From Chrysaora quinquecirrha (Eukaryota > Cnidaria > Scyphozoa > Semaeostomeae > Pelagiidae): a stretch of DNA of 64,000 nucleotides. The position numbers and the translations under genes were made by a program. This document shows positions 51,501-54,235 of this stretch, in pieces. The notes beneath the pieces were generated by a model. It ran no database searches. It had not been told where the DNA came from and saw nothing but the letters and a program-made list of their open reading frames with translations. The DNA lies in NCBI GenBank assembly GCA_014526335.1, contig JACTAT010000010.1, positions 800,290-864,289 on the forward strand. The letters are read 5' to 3'. How positions within the stretch are numbered: position 1 is the first letter of the stretch; each line of letters starts with the position of its first letter.

Positions 51501-53893
51501 TCTCAAGAAAGAGCTGTTTTTTGTAATTTTTTCAAGTACAGATCTTAATAAATGTGTGTTCATGTATTTTGGTGTGGGTAGTCTTTCTATTGCAATAAAT
51601 CAGTTGGTGATCGGATAGACCAAAATCAACAACCCCACACTGAGAAATTTAGGAAAGGAGTTTGTAGTATGTTACCGAGGAGGGAACTTGATTTATCAGT
51701 GACACGAGTAGGTGATTTAATTATTTGCTTTAATCCATGGAGGAGCAGAACTCTTTATATCTTTTAATTCCATTGGATATGTCACTTTTATTGTTCAAGT
51801 TGATCTTTAAATCTCCAAGGATGTAAACCTCTTGGCTGTCAAAATTATTTGTTTTGGAAATTGCCAGTTAGCTTATCTAAAAAACCAGTTGCTGTTGGAG
51901 GCCTGTAGAGAATACCAACAAGAATAGGTTTTGTTTTTGGGAGCTGGATATCAAAAAATATATTCTCAATCATGTGAAAATTTTTCTCATGAATTGAATG
52001 CCAAATCTTTCCTTGTGTAGCAAGCTACTCCTCCACCATGTCTATTTCTGTTGGATCTTATTATTTCATATCCATCAATGCTTACTTCACCACCCAGAAC
52101 AGTCTCATCTAGCTTAGTTTCAGAAATCCCTGCATCTAAATTTGAGGTATTTGCCTCCTTAGTTGAAGGTTCTGTATATGACACTTTTGCAAAGGACAGT
52201 TGATTAAAATGGTTTACCCTTGAATTATCTTTACAAGATTGATAAGCATAATCTATTTCATTTTTGGGAACCCTAGAATATCTATCATAATTTGAATCTG
52301 TCATATAGTCACCTCTTTTATGCATTCAAAAGCCACATTGATTGTAGGGTAAAAGCAGCGTTCAAAAATTTGGAATGAAAAAACCCAATACCACATAATA
52401 ATAATTTTATCTCATCAAGAAGATAATTTGGCACCATATTGAGTTTCCTCAGCCAAGCTCTATGGGTCTGTATGGTTATATGGAAGAAATTGTTGGGCTT
52501 TGCCAAAATCTTCCCTCTACTGTTATTTCTTGTTTTTTTTTCACATTTGGGTTACATGATAAGATATATTCCTAGCAAAGTGGGATCCTGTTTGCATGTA
52601 GAAGGGATCTCGGCTAAGTGGGACGGTTCTTCTCAATATAAACGTTGAGTAACTCTCCAAGTCATACAGCCCAAGGCTCTCCTCACGTTTTAAAGTATTT
52701 TTTTGCCTTAAGAATATTATAGAGGCTAGAAAAACGGCAAAATCTAACATTGCACATAAAATGACTGGAATCATTTCTCCCTGTTGAATTTGTTACCATT
52801 TGAGACATTGCATTGAAAGTTAAACGGAAACCTTTCAATGAAATGCCTCACTTAACGAGAAACACTCTGTTTGATATTCGAGTCTTGACTGCAAATGAAT
52901 GGAAATGGCTTCTATGTTGATCAATCCTCGATTGCTTGCAGTGATATAAATTATAAAAGAAAATTTAAAAAGTTGCTTAGGTTTTTTTTCTGTGGTACTA
53001 TACGTTGCTGAAACTTTTAGTCCTTCTACATCTTGGTTGCTTATAAGCGGTTGCTTATAAAAAAATCTTCGTGCATATTCTTAAATTACCCATAGACAAA
53101 GTCCGTAGTAGAGAATTCTAATCAAATTTGTTCAACAAGGAACAAGACTTTTGCAGCCATCATGAACAACACACAAATGTTGCATGTGTGATGTGCTTTG
53201 ACTGTAAACCTGATTGGTTCAGGCGAACCTATTAGCCTTTTGTTTTAAACAACAAAGTTCTGGAATCGTCTCCCCAACAAGTAAGCAAAGCAAAAACTGC
53301 TTACCTTAGCAGAACTTTTCTTCAAGGTTGTAAAAGCATACAAAACATTGTTAAAAACATCGTTTTTTGGGGGTGGACGTTGTAGAGGGGGACAGACAGG
53401 CCGGACAAAGATTTAAGAAATGTATGCTTTGAAGGCGTAATCTAAAGTTGAACATTAAACTTTTTAATTGAATTCAGTCAAGATTCATCATGTTCATGAA
53501 GTAGGAATGTGGGGTATAACTATATATAAGTTTCCGGAAAGGCCTAAAAGGGTCTTACTGTAGTATGAACTAGGCAAGATTCAAAACACCTACCTACCCC
53601 TACCCTAATAAAATTGAAGAAATCCCTATAATATCTTGTTAAATCTCTACAAATCACGACGAAACCTGCATTCTAATTTTTATTAGGTAGACTAACTAGT
53701 GCCTACTATATAGGTAATATACAACAACATACATCATACATATCCTGTACTGTAACATATACCTACTGTAGCCCAATCAAATTTAAACTTGATTTGACCT
53801 GACGACTGGCTGACTGTACTCACCAACGGTTCCTGGACCACTATAACCCTCAGGACGTCTGCTTAGAAATCCGAGTCTTGCCATTTTCTGCAT
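428..53893 (-). CDS. SGSM3: SGSM3/RUTBC3-like TBC-SH3-RUN Rab GTPase-activating protein (whole gene span, 26 exons found)
   Basis: Spliced gene read 53893 down to 428. The exons together encode, in order, an N-terminal GPFSAL block, a TBC RabGAP domain, a short basic/coiled linker, an SH3 domain and a RUN domain, which is the architecture of small G protein signalling modulator 3. In vertebrates this protein accelerates GTP hydrolysis by Rab GTPases (Rab5 reported) on endosomal membranes and binds partners through SH3 and RUN. Both catalytic TBC fingers are visible: IEKDLCR across exons 7/8 and GYCQG in exon 8. All exons have GT donors and AG acceptors, and the phases agree at every junction except the one in the RUN domain, where an exon must be missing. 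About 719 codons are recovered. About 47 residues are absent between exons 9 and 10 and about 50 between exons 23 and 24. Human SGSM3 is about 750 residues. The orthology rests on residue matches across the whole length, recognised from knowledge of the family without an alignment. Confidence 0.95.
500..1904. other. SGSM3 intron 25
   Basis: Apart from the GAT-rich repeat, I see only unique-looking AT-rich intron sequence, with no recognisable gene or RNA. Confidence 0.7.
650..835. repeat. GAT-rich imperfect microsatellite
   Basis: Clusters of GATGAT and GATTATGAT units in the SGSM3 intron between exons 25 and 26. The 71-residue plus-strand ORF here is a product of the repeat. Confidence 0.75.
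1905..1965 (-). CDS. SGSM3: SGSM3 exon 25
   Basis: 61-nt exon, phase 2 to 0, after a TTTTTTTAG acceptor. It encodes [11 protein letters not shown], matching FAFSLSQDWEL. I chose the GTATGT donor because it restores phase 0 for the last exon; the GTAAGG a few bases earlier would not. Confidence 0.88.
2128..2187 (-). CDS. SGSM3: SGSM3 exon 24 (RUN C-terminal part)
   Basis: 60-nt exon, phase 2 to 2, acceptor ATTTGCAG, donor GTACAT. It encodes [19 protein letters not shown], matching YQPWSFLRSPGWVQIKCEL. Confidence 0.96.
2780..3344. other. unrecognised overlapping ORFs, Ser/Lys-rich on the minus strand
   Basis: A 91-residue minus-strand ORF (2780-3055) overlaps a 142-residue plus-strand ORF (2916-3344). 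The minus strand reads as Lys/Arg/Glu-rich peptide well beyond 3055, though interrupted by stops. It may be a decayed ORF1-like part of a LINE or transposon; no motif is diagnostic. Confidence 0.25.
3874..4611. repeat. diverged foldback (inverted repeat, ~220-bp arms)
   Basis: Arms at about 3874-4097 and 4390-4611 are reverse complements over most of their length (shared blocks include TTGACAGAGAA and GTTGATATCCGA), with a ~290-base loop. They look like an old hairpin element or two inverted copies of one repeat. Small ORFs on each arm encode similar peptides for this reason. Confidence 0.75.
5361..5658. mobile_element. short TIR element with 3-bp target duplication (TGA)
   Basis: The left end GACCCCGTTTACACTATG is the reverse complement of the right end. 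TGA flanks both sides (5358-5360 and 5659-5661). Inside, a second inverted pair of the same motif lies at about 5499-5515 and 5577-5594. A partial copy lies just outside at about 5290-5330. A longer relative is at 40287-40883. No transposase is present. Confidence 0.8.
8496..8570 (+). repeat. tRNA-like SINE head (weak)
   Basis: TGTAGCGCAGTGG resembles a pol III A box, followed about 35-40 bases later by AGTTCAATTA, a poor B box. It is possibly a decayed tRNA-derived SINE. It is not a functional tRNA: no cloverleaf was found. Confidence 0.3.
9535..9605. repeat. ATC microsatellite
   Basis: Imperfect (ATC)n / (ATAATC)n tract in an SGSM3 intron. Confidence 0.85.
9810..9935 (-). other. candidate extra SGSM3 exon (unmatched)
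   Basis: A 126-nt stretch with a TATTTTTCAG acceptor and a strong GTAAGT donor, open in phase 0 throughout, lying between exons 23 and 24 where RUN-domain residues are missing. Its translation (starting [10 protein letters not shown], ending RNLTSNIM) does not resemble the expected RUN segment. Leaving in phase 0 (or phase 1 in an alternative reading) would still not join exon 24. It may be a lineage-specific exon or chance. Confidence 0.25.
10150..10198 (-). CDS. SGSM3: SGSM3 exon 23 (RUN)
   Basis: 49-nt exon, phase 2 to 0, acceptor TTCTATAG, donor GTAAGT. It encodes [16 protein letters not shown], matching LDEDGKVLTPEELLYR. The next exon found (24) starts after phase 2, so at least one exon between them is missing. 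Confidence 0.95.
10760..11120. repeat. 361-bp imperfect palindrome (hairpin element)
   Basis: The whole interval folds back on itself. Outer arms contain CTACCTTTGCATTTCCCCCT and its complement, middle parts match TATTTTATTCGGA with its complement, and the centre is a perfect small hairpin GTTCTTCTA...TAGAAGAAC near 10918-10943. The 99-residue ORF inside is a by-product. Consistent with a hairpin MITE in the SGSM3 intron between exons 23 and 22. Confidence 0.8.
11196..11266 (-). CDS. SGSM3: SGSM3 exon 22 (RUN)
   Basis: 71-nt exon, phase 0 to 2, acceptor GTTGCAG, donor GTAATG. It encodes [19 protein letters not shown], matching [19 protein letters not shown]. Confidence 0.96.
11631..12101. 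mobile_element. 471-bp TIR element with 7-bp target duplication (hAT-like MITE)
   Basis: The left end CCCCCGGGGTACTTCAATG and the reverse complement of the right end (CCCGGG...ACTTCAATATG) match as terminal inverted repeats. CCACTGA is duplicated at 11624-11630 and 12102-12108. The next base outside differs, so an original 8-bp duplication, as hAT elements make, is possible. No coding capacity. Confidence 0.75.
12160..12250. repeat. interspersed repeat, copy 1
   Basis: About 90 bases containing GGTCTGTTGCCGATTGTTTA, closely repeated in the same orientation at 15258-15345. Both copies lie in SGSM3 introns. Family not recognised. Confidence 0.75.
12991..13222. repeat. foldback with 99-bp near-perfect arms
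   Basis: Arms 12991-13089 and 13124-13222 are almost exact reverse complements around a 34-base loop. Each arm includes GACGCGTTTCGCTCTTATT or its complement. At the inner ends CCCCGGTTTGATTCTCACA and its partner resemble a tRNA T-loop/B box, suggesting two SINE-type copies head to head. Confidence 0.85.
13754..13847 (-). CDS. SGSM3: SGSM3 exon 21 (RUN)
   Basis: 94-nt exon, phase 2 to 0, acceptor TATTTAG, donor GTATTA. It encodes [13 protein letters not shown] and HPWLFIEE, matching LCPALKALFEHGL...HPWLFIEE of the RUN domain. Confidence 0.96.
14704..14762 (-). CDS. SGSM3: SGSM3 exon 20 (RUN start)
   Basis: 59-nt exon, phase 0 to 2, acceptor TATACAG, donor GTAAGT. It encodes [16 protein letters not shown], matching AGDDSVTEGVTDLVRG at the start of the RUN domain. 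Confidence 0.95.
15258..15345. repeat. interspersed repeat, copy 2
   Basis: Second copy of the 12160-12250 repeat, with scattered substitutions. It shares the GTCTGTTGCCGATTGTTTAG core and a TTCTTGCAC end. Confidence 0.75.
15440..15735. repeat. cluster of GCGGGCTGG motifs between TTCATATGA blocks
   Basis: AAGCGGGCTGG-like units recur about five times, separated by TTCATATGAACA blocks and partly in inverted form. It looks like a short non-autonomous element with internal subrepeats. The ORF at 15685-15903 is not supported as a gene. Confidence 0.5.
16075..16124 (-). CDS. SGSM3: SGSM3 exon 19 (SH3 end)
   Basis: 50-nt exon, phase 1 to 0, acceptor ATTCCAG, donor GTGAGA. It encodes [16 protein letters not shown]. 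The WFPxxFV motif closes the SH3 domain (GLxGxFPxxYV pattern). Confidence 0.96.
16469..16523 (-). CDS. SGSM3: SGSM3 exon 18 (SH3 middle)
   Basis: 55-nt exon, phase 0 to 1, acceptor TTTTTAG, donor GTATAA. It encodes [16 protein letters not shown], which carries the SH3 tryptophan of the ligand-binding groove (WxGE). Confidence 0.96.
16763..16850 (-). CDS. SGSM3: SGSM3 exon 17 (SH3 N-terminal half)
   Basis: 88-nt exon, phase 2 to 0, donor GTATGT. It encodes [18 protein letters not shown] and RKHDIIT. The AVVDFE motif and the acidic RT loop (DDELGF) are SH3 hallmarks. A 159-residue open frame on the plus strand here is its antisense shadow. Confidence 0.96.
17623..17690 (-). CDS. SGSM3: SGSM3 exon 16 (pre-SH3)
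   Basis: 68-nt exon, phase 0 to 2, donor GTATAT. It encodes [16 protein letters not shown], matching the conserved DYSMESHQRDHENYV block before the SH3 domain. Confidence 0.94.
17691..18873. other. SGSM3 intron 15
   Basis: AT-rich intron sequence. A tRNA-A-box-like string (CGTAGCACAGTGACAGG) occurs near 18308 but no B box follows convincingly. Nothing else recognised. Confidence 0.6.
18874..18944 (-). CDS. SGSM3: SGSM3 exon 15
   Basis: 71-nt exon, phase 1 to 0, donor GTAAGA. It encodes [15 protein letters not shown], matching the VADLREAILRVARHF helix before the SH3 region. Confidence 0.93.
19079..19126 (-). CDS. SGSM3: SGSM3 exon 14
   Basis: 48-nt exon, phase 1 to 1, acceptor CTTTTCAG, donor GTAGGA. 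It encodes [11 protein letters not shown], matching the ALKAKNIKQTE segment of the family. Confidence 0.88.
19278..19374 (-). CDS. SGSM3: SGSM3 exon 13 (diverged linker)
   Basis: 97-nt open exon with a TATTTTAG acceptor and GTAAGC donor. It enters in phase 0 and leaves in phase 1, exactly what exons 12 and 14 need. Sequence similarity is weak: only a patch reading LSLV.R resembles the basic linker of vertebrate SGSM3. A shorter form starting at 19296 is also phase-compatible. Confidence 0.6.
19786..19911 (-). CDS. SGSM3: SGSM3 exon 12
   Basis: 126-nt phase 0-0 exon, acceptor TTTCTTAG, donor GTAAAA. It encodes [20 protein letters not shown], matching SLTDVAVETQRRKHLAYL of the family. Confidence 0.93.
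20000..20095 (-). CDS. SGSM3: SGSM3 exon 11
   Basis: 96-nt phase 0-0 exon, acceptor TTTTCTAG, donor GTAAGT. It encodes [14 protein letters not shown], matching the ENSASIFNTLSDIP helix after the TBC core. Confidence 0.94.
20096..22870. other. SGSM3 intron 10 as found
   Basis: Nothing coding recognised. There is a G14 run near 21293, and short ORFs on both strands without domain signatures. Confidence 0.65.
22871..22954 (-). CDS. SGSM3: SGSM3 exon 10 as found (TBC end, [12 protein letters not shown])
   Basis: 84-nt phase 0-0 exon with a GTATGT donor. It encodes [13 protein letters not shown], the WDxFFxEG motif near the end of every TBC domain, then [13 protein letters not shown]. The piece that should precede it, containing the LHWFLTxF motif, was not found; the N gap lies just upstream. 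Confidence 0.95.
23146..23730. other. assembly gap (585 N)
   Basis: A run of N inside the large SGSM3 intron between exons 9 and 10 as found. The missing end of the TBC domain, including the LHWFLTxF motif, is expected somewhere in 22955-34873 and is not visible in the sequenced part, so this gap is its likely place. Confidence 0.95.
23960..24530 (+). mobile_element. hairpin/microsatellite element, copy 1
   Basis: Begins with GGACTCTAGCGAAAGTTCAG, then AGGCAGCTGAG and ATCTTGTCTTTCCAAGGC, then several CACCCGCATCGCGGGTG hairpins, a unique piece with AAGCTAGTCTACTTGTAAT, and ends in a ~290-base imperfect (ATC)n tract. The same parts occur in reverse order on the other strand at 50465-51330. Confidence 0.8.
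25155..26045. mobile_element. ~890-bp element with inverted ends
   Basis: The ends are inverted: left contains ACCAAAAACGCG and CCCAAAACCAGCCAAAA, right contains TTTTGGCTGGTTTTGGG and CGCGTTTTAGTAAG. A 143-residue minus-strand ORF (25264-25695) lies inside but shows no recognised domain. Probably a non-autonomous DNA transposon. Confidence 0.5.
26225..26345 (+). repeat. interspersed repeat, copy 1 (partner at 50345-50466)
   Basis: Contains CTTGTGTAATCGAACAA, GGGCCATAACAAA, CATTTAAG and AGTTTAGTAATA in the order found in reverse at 50345-50466. Family not recognised. Confidence 0.7.
26346..28379. other. intron sequence, nothing recognised
   Basis: Short ORFs on both strands without domain signatures. 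The minus-strand ORF at 28227-28424 was considered for the missing TBC residues and does not fit. Confidence 0.6.
28380..28566 (+). repeat. A1 split direct repeat (187 bp)
   Basis: Identical by eye to 33016-33202. It begins AATACCATGTTTTACG and ends GTTCCGAAGTTAC. It probably includes the element's promoter, since gag starts 26 bases after it. Confidence 0.9.
28592..29863 (+). CDS. gag-like protein of the Ngaro-type element (SAP, CCHC and CCCH motifs)
   Basis: 423 residues and intact. Near residues 37-62 a SAP-like motif is visible ([17 protein letters not shown]), of the kind that binds DNA in nuclear proteins. Residues 330-343 form a zinc knuckle, [14 protein letters not shown] (CX2CX4HX4C), as in retroviral-type nucleocapsids. 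Further on, [18 protein letters not shown] fits a CCCH finger (CX7CX4CX3H), followed by more Cys/His. The protein presumably packages element RNA. Its 3' end overlaps the start of the pol frame, so pol probably needs a frameshift or reinitiation. Start at the first ATG after A1. Confidence 0.85.
   Translation: MPPAKSKRIGNEQQRSRESDSKKSYEDWCRLARDTLRLRAAKYGLPTTGGRNILALRLLHYFHPGAENNSASSVRSTSPEPERTSSNESDVVQLSRQDLRALIQEEIRGSGRISTSDNTVRPVSSIQNAPLSPASVIAEPNELPLEPSNANSAPIQSLQTSSLQAGNSNAPIFYSSINNLPPMSQKTIKALKNQEYIEFHSLLTSSLYDSAINPGQNIAVKVTDNDSISLTTTNKKSQKISNFQSWLEAWNIFIRGMVHFHPSKATELLAYQESICFFARNYNFHQWHSYDIAFRMTMAINKSLSWARIDEYALTKFLRAPQNTSTNPTCYKCSQPGHYANNCPNESFRPQTFRNPTSQNFNRPQFLYTNNSATNNSQRTSTERCRFFNTGACRNDQCPFKHMCNRCGGPHAGTLCKRAENKL
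29800..31418 (+). pseudogene. reverse transcriptase-RNase H (pol) of the Ngaro-type element, frameshifted
   Basis: RT and RNase H motifs are clear but spread over several frames. The first frame runs to 30440 and contains AKVDIKSAF (RT motif A Asp). The next (to 30835) has LPFGLRSS and the catalytic YLDDFFLAG. The third (30820-31257) holds the RNase H residues in [10 protein letters not shown] and CDNEAVV. The last (to 31418) ends with IADSLSRLQ. Frames change near 30400, 30820 and 31240, so no full-length enzyme can be made without corrections. Small indels in an otherwise fresh element could be real or base-calling errors. Confidence 0.88.
31406..32386 (+). CDS. tyrosine recombinase of the Ngaro-type element
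   Basis: 326 residues, intact. The N-terminal part ([15 protein letters not shown]) looks like a SAM-like core-binding domain. The catalytic set is visible: Arg152 ([10 protein letters not shown]), Lys190 (LKISKTDPF), His263-x-x-Arg266 (HSFRIGAA), Trp289 (LGRWSS) and nucleophile Tyr297 (CYQQYIRT). This enzyme would join and insert the circular DNA copy. It overlaps the pol end by a few bases. Because it has no disruptions it may still act, perhaps on related elements in trans. Confidence 0.92.
   Translation: MELLKLDMQFLQRMSISTSSRRTYEQGQRAFQDFCERFQLVPYPLQEYSMRLFTTFLASSVSYKTIQTYLAALRHRHIELGYRSEFQSMHQLRQLLRGIKRTKGPSTRGKRLPITIHHMKILKENLRASEMNNYDQVMLWAAFTTAFFGFLRSSEFCSPNKDHYDIQSTLLVRDIKLLATEAVITLKISKTDPFRNGQEIRLAASGTSICPLRALQHHLQNCTESSKPAFMFSDNSYLTRQTLSDILKQLLKTSNIIGQYSSHSFRIGAATTAAAAGTPDWLIKSLGRWSSDCYQQYIRTPISSIHSIPSILATTTAIPSRPWSAY
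32426..33017 (+). repeat. B1 split direct repeat (~592 bp)
   Basis: Matches 33255-33847 with one extra G there. It holds two tandem ~98-bp units starting TGTATACTTCAACGACGAGG (32631 and 32729). Each contains CGCTAG and CTAGCG inverted around a ~9-base spacer. Confidence 0.9.
33016..33202 (+). repeat. A2 split direct repeat (187 bp)
   Basis: Second copy of A1, fused directly to B1 through a shared AA (GTTAATACC). Followed by 52 bases linking to B2. Confidence 0.9.
33255..33847 (+). repeat. B2 split direct repeat (right end of element)
   Basis: Second copy of B1, ending GGCGTTAA next to host sequence CTATCATACC. The two internal ~98-bp units and their CGCTAG/CTAGCG pairs are repeated here too. 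Confidence 0.9.
33848..34873. other. SGSM3 intron sequence beside the retrotransposon
   Basis: Nothing coding recognised. The part at 33850-34130 is rich in ACCACA and AAGCA short repeats, reminiscent of a degenerate simple repeat. Confidence 0.5.
34874..34990 (-). CDS. SGSM3: SGSM3 exon 9 (TBC)
   Basis: 117-nt phase 0-0 exon after a run of T and AG. It encodes [17 protein letters not shown] and [10 protein letters not shown], the highly conserved centre of the TBC domain. The next downstream exon found is 12 kb away and lacks the family's following ~47 residues. Confidence 0.96.
35168..35302 (-). CDS. SGSM3: SGSM3 exon 8 (TBC catalytic core)
   Basis: 135-nt phase 0-0 exon, acceptor TTGTAG, donor GTAAAG. 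It opens DLCRTMPSN, with the finger arginine, and contains [11 protein letters not shown], with the glutamine-finger motif YCQG. Both residues that TBC proteins use for dual-finger catalysis are therefore kept, which predicts an active GAP. Confidence 0.97.
35479..35575 (+). pseudogene. LINE C-terminal remnant
   Basis: Reads [20 protein letters not shown] and soon a stop, matching the WNSLPxEIK...EFKKxIK ending of CR1/L2-type LINE polymerases. Only the last ~30 residues remain. Confidence 0.6.
35800..36045 (+). repeat. GGTGGT/GATGAT/TTATTA simple-repeat tract
   Basis: Imperfect trinucleotide-rich stretch in SGSM3 intron 7. The 100-residue Met/Ile/Gly-rich ORF is a product of the repeat. Confidence 0.75.
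37118..37174 (-). CDS. SGSM3: SGSM3 exon 7 (TBC, first half of arginine-finger motif)
   Basis: 57-nt phase 0-0 exon ending NQIEK before a GTAAAT donor. Joined to exon 8 (DLCR) it completes IxxDxxR, the motif that supplies the catalytic arginine finger of TBC RabGAPs. Confidence 0.92.
37305..37364 (-). CDS. SGSM3: SGSM3 exon 6 (TBC)
   Basis: 60-nt phase 0-0 exon with a TTTCTTTAG acceptor. It encodes LWPRISGA followed by KKK and KLSYK, matching the LWxRLSGAxxKK...LSY segment of the TBC domain. Confidence 0.92.
38506..38580 (-). CDS. SGSM3: SGSM3 exon 5 (TBC start)
   Basis: 75-nt phase 0-0 exon after a TTTCATCAG acceptor, with a GTAAGT donor. It encodes [12 protein letters not shown] and GIPHSMR, the start of the TBC domain (family pattern LRxLVxxGIPHxMR). 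Confidence 0.94.
39640..39860 (-). pseudogene. LINE C-terminal remnant
   Basis: The minus strand reads [15 protein letters not shown], the RNTKTDL motif near the C terminus of the LINE type also seen at 62156-62395. Short, out of context, and presumably dead. Confidence 0.55.
40287..40883. mobile_element. short TIR element with 3-bp target duplication (TCA), relative of 5361-5658
   Basis: Ends are GACGCCGTTTACACGATA and TATCGTGTAAACGGGGTC, inverted, with TCA on both sides (40284-40286, 40884-40886). Inside, ACCGGTRYRATTT-like blocks recur. The 67-residue ORF has no recognised domain. Lies in SGSM3 intron 4. Confidence 0.8.
41606..41739 (-). CDS. SGSM3: SGSM3 exon 4 (pre-TBC)
   Basis: 134-nt exon entered in phase 1 and left in phase 0 at a GTATGG donor. 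It encodes a charged stretch ending [10 protein letters not shown] and then GDLTWDK, which matches the LRW...GDLTWDK block before the TBC domain. Confidence 0.93.
42833..42896 (-). CDS. SGSM3: SGSM3 exon 3
   Basis: 64-nt exon, phase 0 to phase 1, with a GTGAGT donor. It encodes 21 residues including CEFDEFG, equivalent to the FYYDEFGF segment that follows the N-terminal block in the family. Confidence 0.9.
43273..43469 (-). CDS. SGSM3: SGSM3 exon 2 (acidic N-terminus and GPFSAL motif)
   Basis: The exon follows a TTTTTAG acceptor and ends at a GTAAGT donor in phase 0. It encodes an acidic Ser/Glu/Asp stretch and then [17 protein letters not shown], which matches the N-terminal block of SGSM3 proteins. 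In vertebrates this block sits close to the initiator methionine, so exons 1 and 2 give this protein an extra N-terminal extension. Confidence 0.93.
44230..44397 (-). repeat. tRNA-derived SINE
   Basis: The minus strand reads GCGTAGCGTAATGGTTAGCAC (A box TAGCGTAATGG), then about 35 bases on GTGGTTAAAATCC (B box). Spacing and sequence fit a pol III promoter from a tRNA. The body runs down to about 44230. Confidence 0.65.
44610..46800 (+). repeat. 129-bp tandem satellite, about 17 copies
   Basis: The unit starts near GAGCTCTATAGCTCAGTTTCG, contains GCTGCAGAAGG, CATAGCCGAAACACGAAAA, GGAGGAGAGCCTTGGGCTG and TATGACTTGGAGAG. Spacing measured on successive GAGCT sites is 129 (44855, 44984, 45113). 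Because 129 is 3 x 43, stop-free frames run through several units on both strands and give 83-223-residue repeat ORFs; these are not genes. The first unit begins with an A-box-like TAGCTCAGTGG followed by AGGGTTCTAATC. Confidence 0.95.
48098..50128 (-). pseudogene. pogo/Tigger/Jerky-like DDE transposase, broken, with PHD-like tail
   Basis: The first 327 residues (50128-49148) are open: a Psq-type helix-turn-helix near residues 12-52, a CENP-B-type region near 60-135, and a DDE domain with Asp173 (NCDESGF), Asp281 ([10 protein letters not shown]) and Asp317 ([11 protein letters not shown]). A TGA at 49145-49147 stands where the frame clearly continues ([21 protein letters not shown]). Frames shift near 48970 and 48530, a Lys-rich stretch follows, and a stop occurs near 48253. 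The tail reads [20 protein letters not shown] with WYHIDC and WYC, a PHD-like zinc finger seen at the C terminus of such transposases, ending at 48098. At least two stops and two frameshifts make it non-functional. Terminal repeats were not identified. Confidence 0.9.
50276..50332 (+). repeat. isolated fragment of the 129-bp satellite unit
   Basis: AGGAGGAGAGCCTTGCGCTC, ATGACTTGGAGAGCTACTTG and GCGATTTCAT follow each other as in the array 3.5 kb away. The array and this piece bracket the pogo-like transposon. Confidence 0.85.
50345..50466 (-). repeat. interspersed repeat, copy 2 (partner at 26225-26345)
   Basis: Reverse-strand copy of the 26.2-kb repeat, sharing TTGTGTAATCGAACAATGGG and GTTTAGTAATA. 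Confidence 0.7.
50465..51330 (-). mobile_element. hairpin/microsatellite element, copy 2, with ~98-bp inverted arms
   Basis: A ~400-base (GAT)n tract, then AAGTAGACTAGCTTTTTAAC, the CACCCGCGATGCAGGTG hairpins, and a long hairpin. Arms at about 51095-51192 and 51233-51330 are reverse complements (ending GCTAGAGTCC / GGACTCTAGC). Two ORFs on opposite strands encode nearly the same peptide because of this. It is the reverse of the element at 23960-24530. Confidence 0.85.
51390..52325 (-). pseudogene. LINE endonuclease fragment (CR1/L2-type)
   Basis: The minus strand gives, over several frames, [53 protein letters not shown] and [14 protein letters not shown], the ordered motifs of an apurinic-type LINE endonuclease (E, GG, YRPP, GDxN-like, SDH). 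The catalytic set is decayed: GDLKIN where GDFNxN is usual. No RT follows. Confidence 0.85.
52640..52686 (-). repeat. satellite-unit fragment fused to a truncated TIR element
   Basis: Minus strand contains GAGGAGAGCCTTGGGCTGTA and TGACTTGGAGAGTTACTC of the 129-bp unit, directly joined to the element at 52690. Confidence 0.85.
52690..53068 (+). mobile_element. truncated copy of the TTTATAAGCAAC TIR element
   Basis: Same sequence as 59345-59712 with few differences (shared AGAGGCTAGAAAAACGGCAA and TTGCTTATAAGCGG). The left end is missing and replaced by the satellite fragment; the right end GCGGTTGCTTATAAAA is kept. Confidence 0.85.
53824..53893 (-). CDS. SGSM3: SGSM3 exon 1 (start codon)
   Basis: The ORF opens with MQKMARLGF and runs 23 codons plus one base to a GTGAGT donor at 53818-53823. 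The spare G joins the CA that opens exon 2 to make an alanine codon. A second ATG at 53884 could also start translation. No vertebrate counterpart is recognised for this exon, so it is chosen on splice phase, strong donor and position. Confidence 0.7.
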
Positions 53894-54235
53894 TTTCGTA
53901 CGAGAAAATCAATAGTATCCAGTTCCTCTCACTTCACATCACTTGCTGCATCTTTGATTCGATATGAGCTTGAGCAAAAGAAAAGAACACCTGGCTTTCC
54001 TTGATCTTTGTTGTTGTTGTGGGCCGAATTCTTGCCATTCAGCTGAACTTTCTGTTCACAAAAATTAGTCAACATAAACAAATGTGTATCTATCTAATCT
54101 GTCCTCTCTTTATTGAATTGTCTCTTTCACCAGCGACGCTCAACGACAGACCAACAGACAACAACCAGCAACTTCTTCCTGACTTGAATTTCCCTGGAGC
54201 AACATTCATAATAACATTCACATTCAGATTCAAAA

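Larger units (their letters stand above)
43470..53823. other. SGSM3 intron 1 (10.4 kb)
   Basis: Between the start exon and exon 2. It holds a SINE, the 129-bp satellite, the pogo-like transposon, the hairpin/microsatellite element, a LINE endonuclease piece and a truncated TIR element, each listed separately. 46870-48080 and 53080-53800 show nothing I recognise. Confidence 0.8.
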
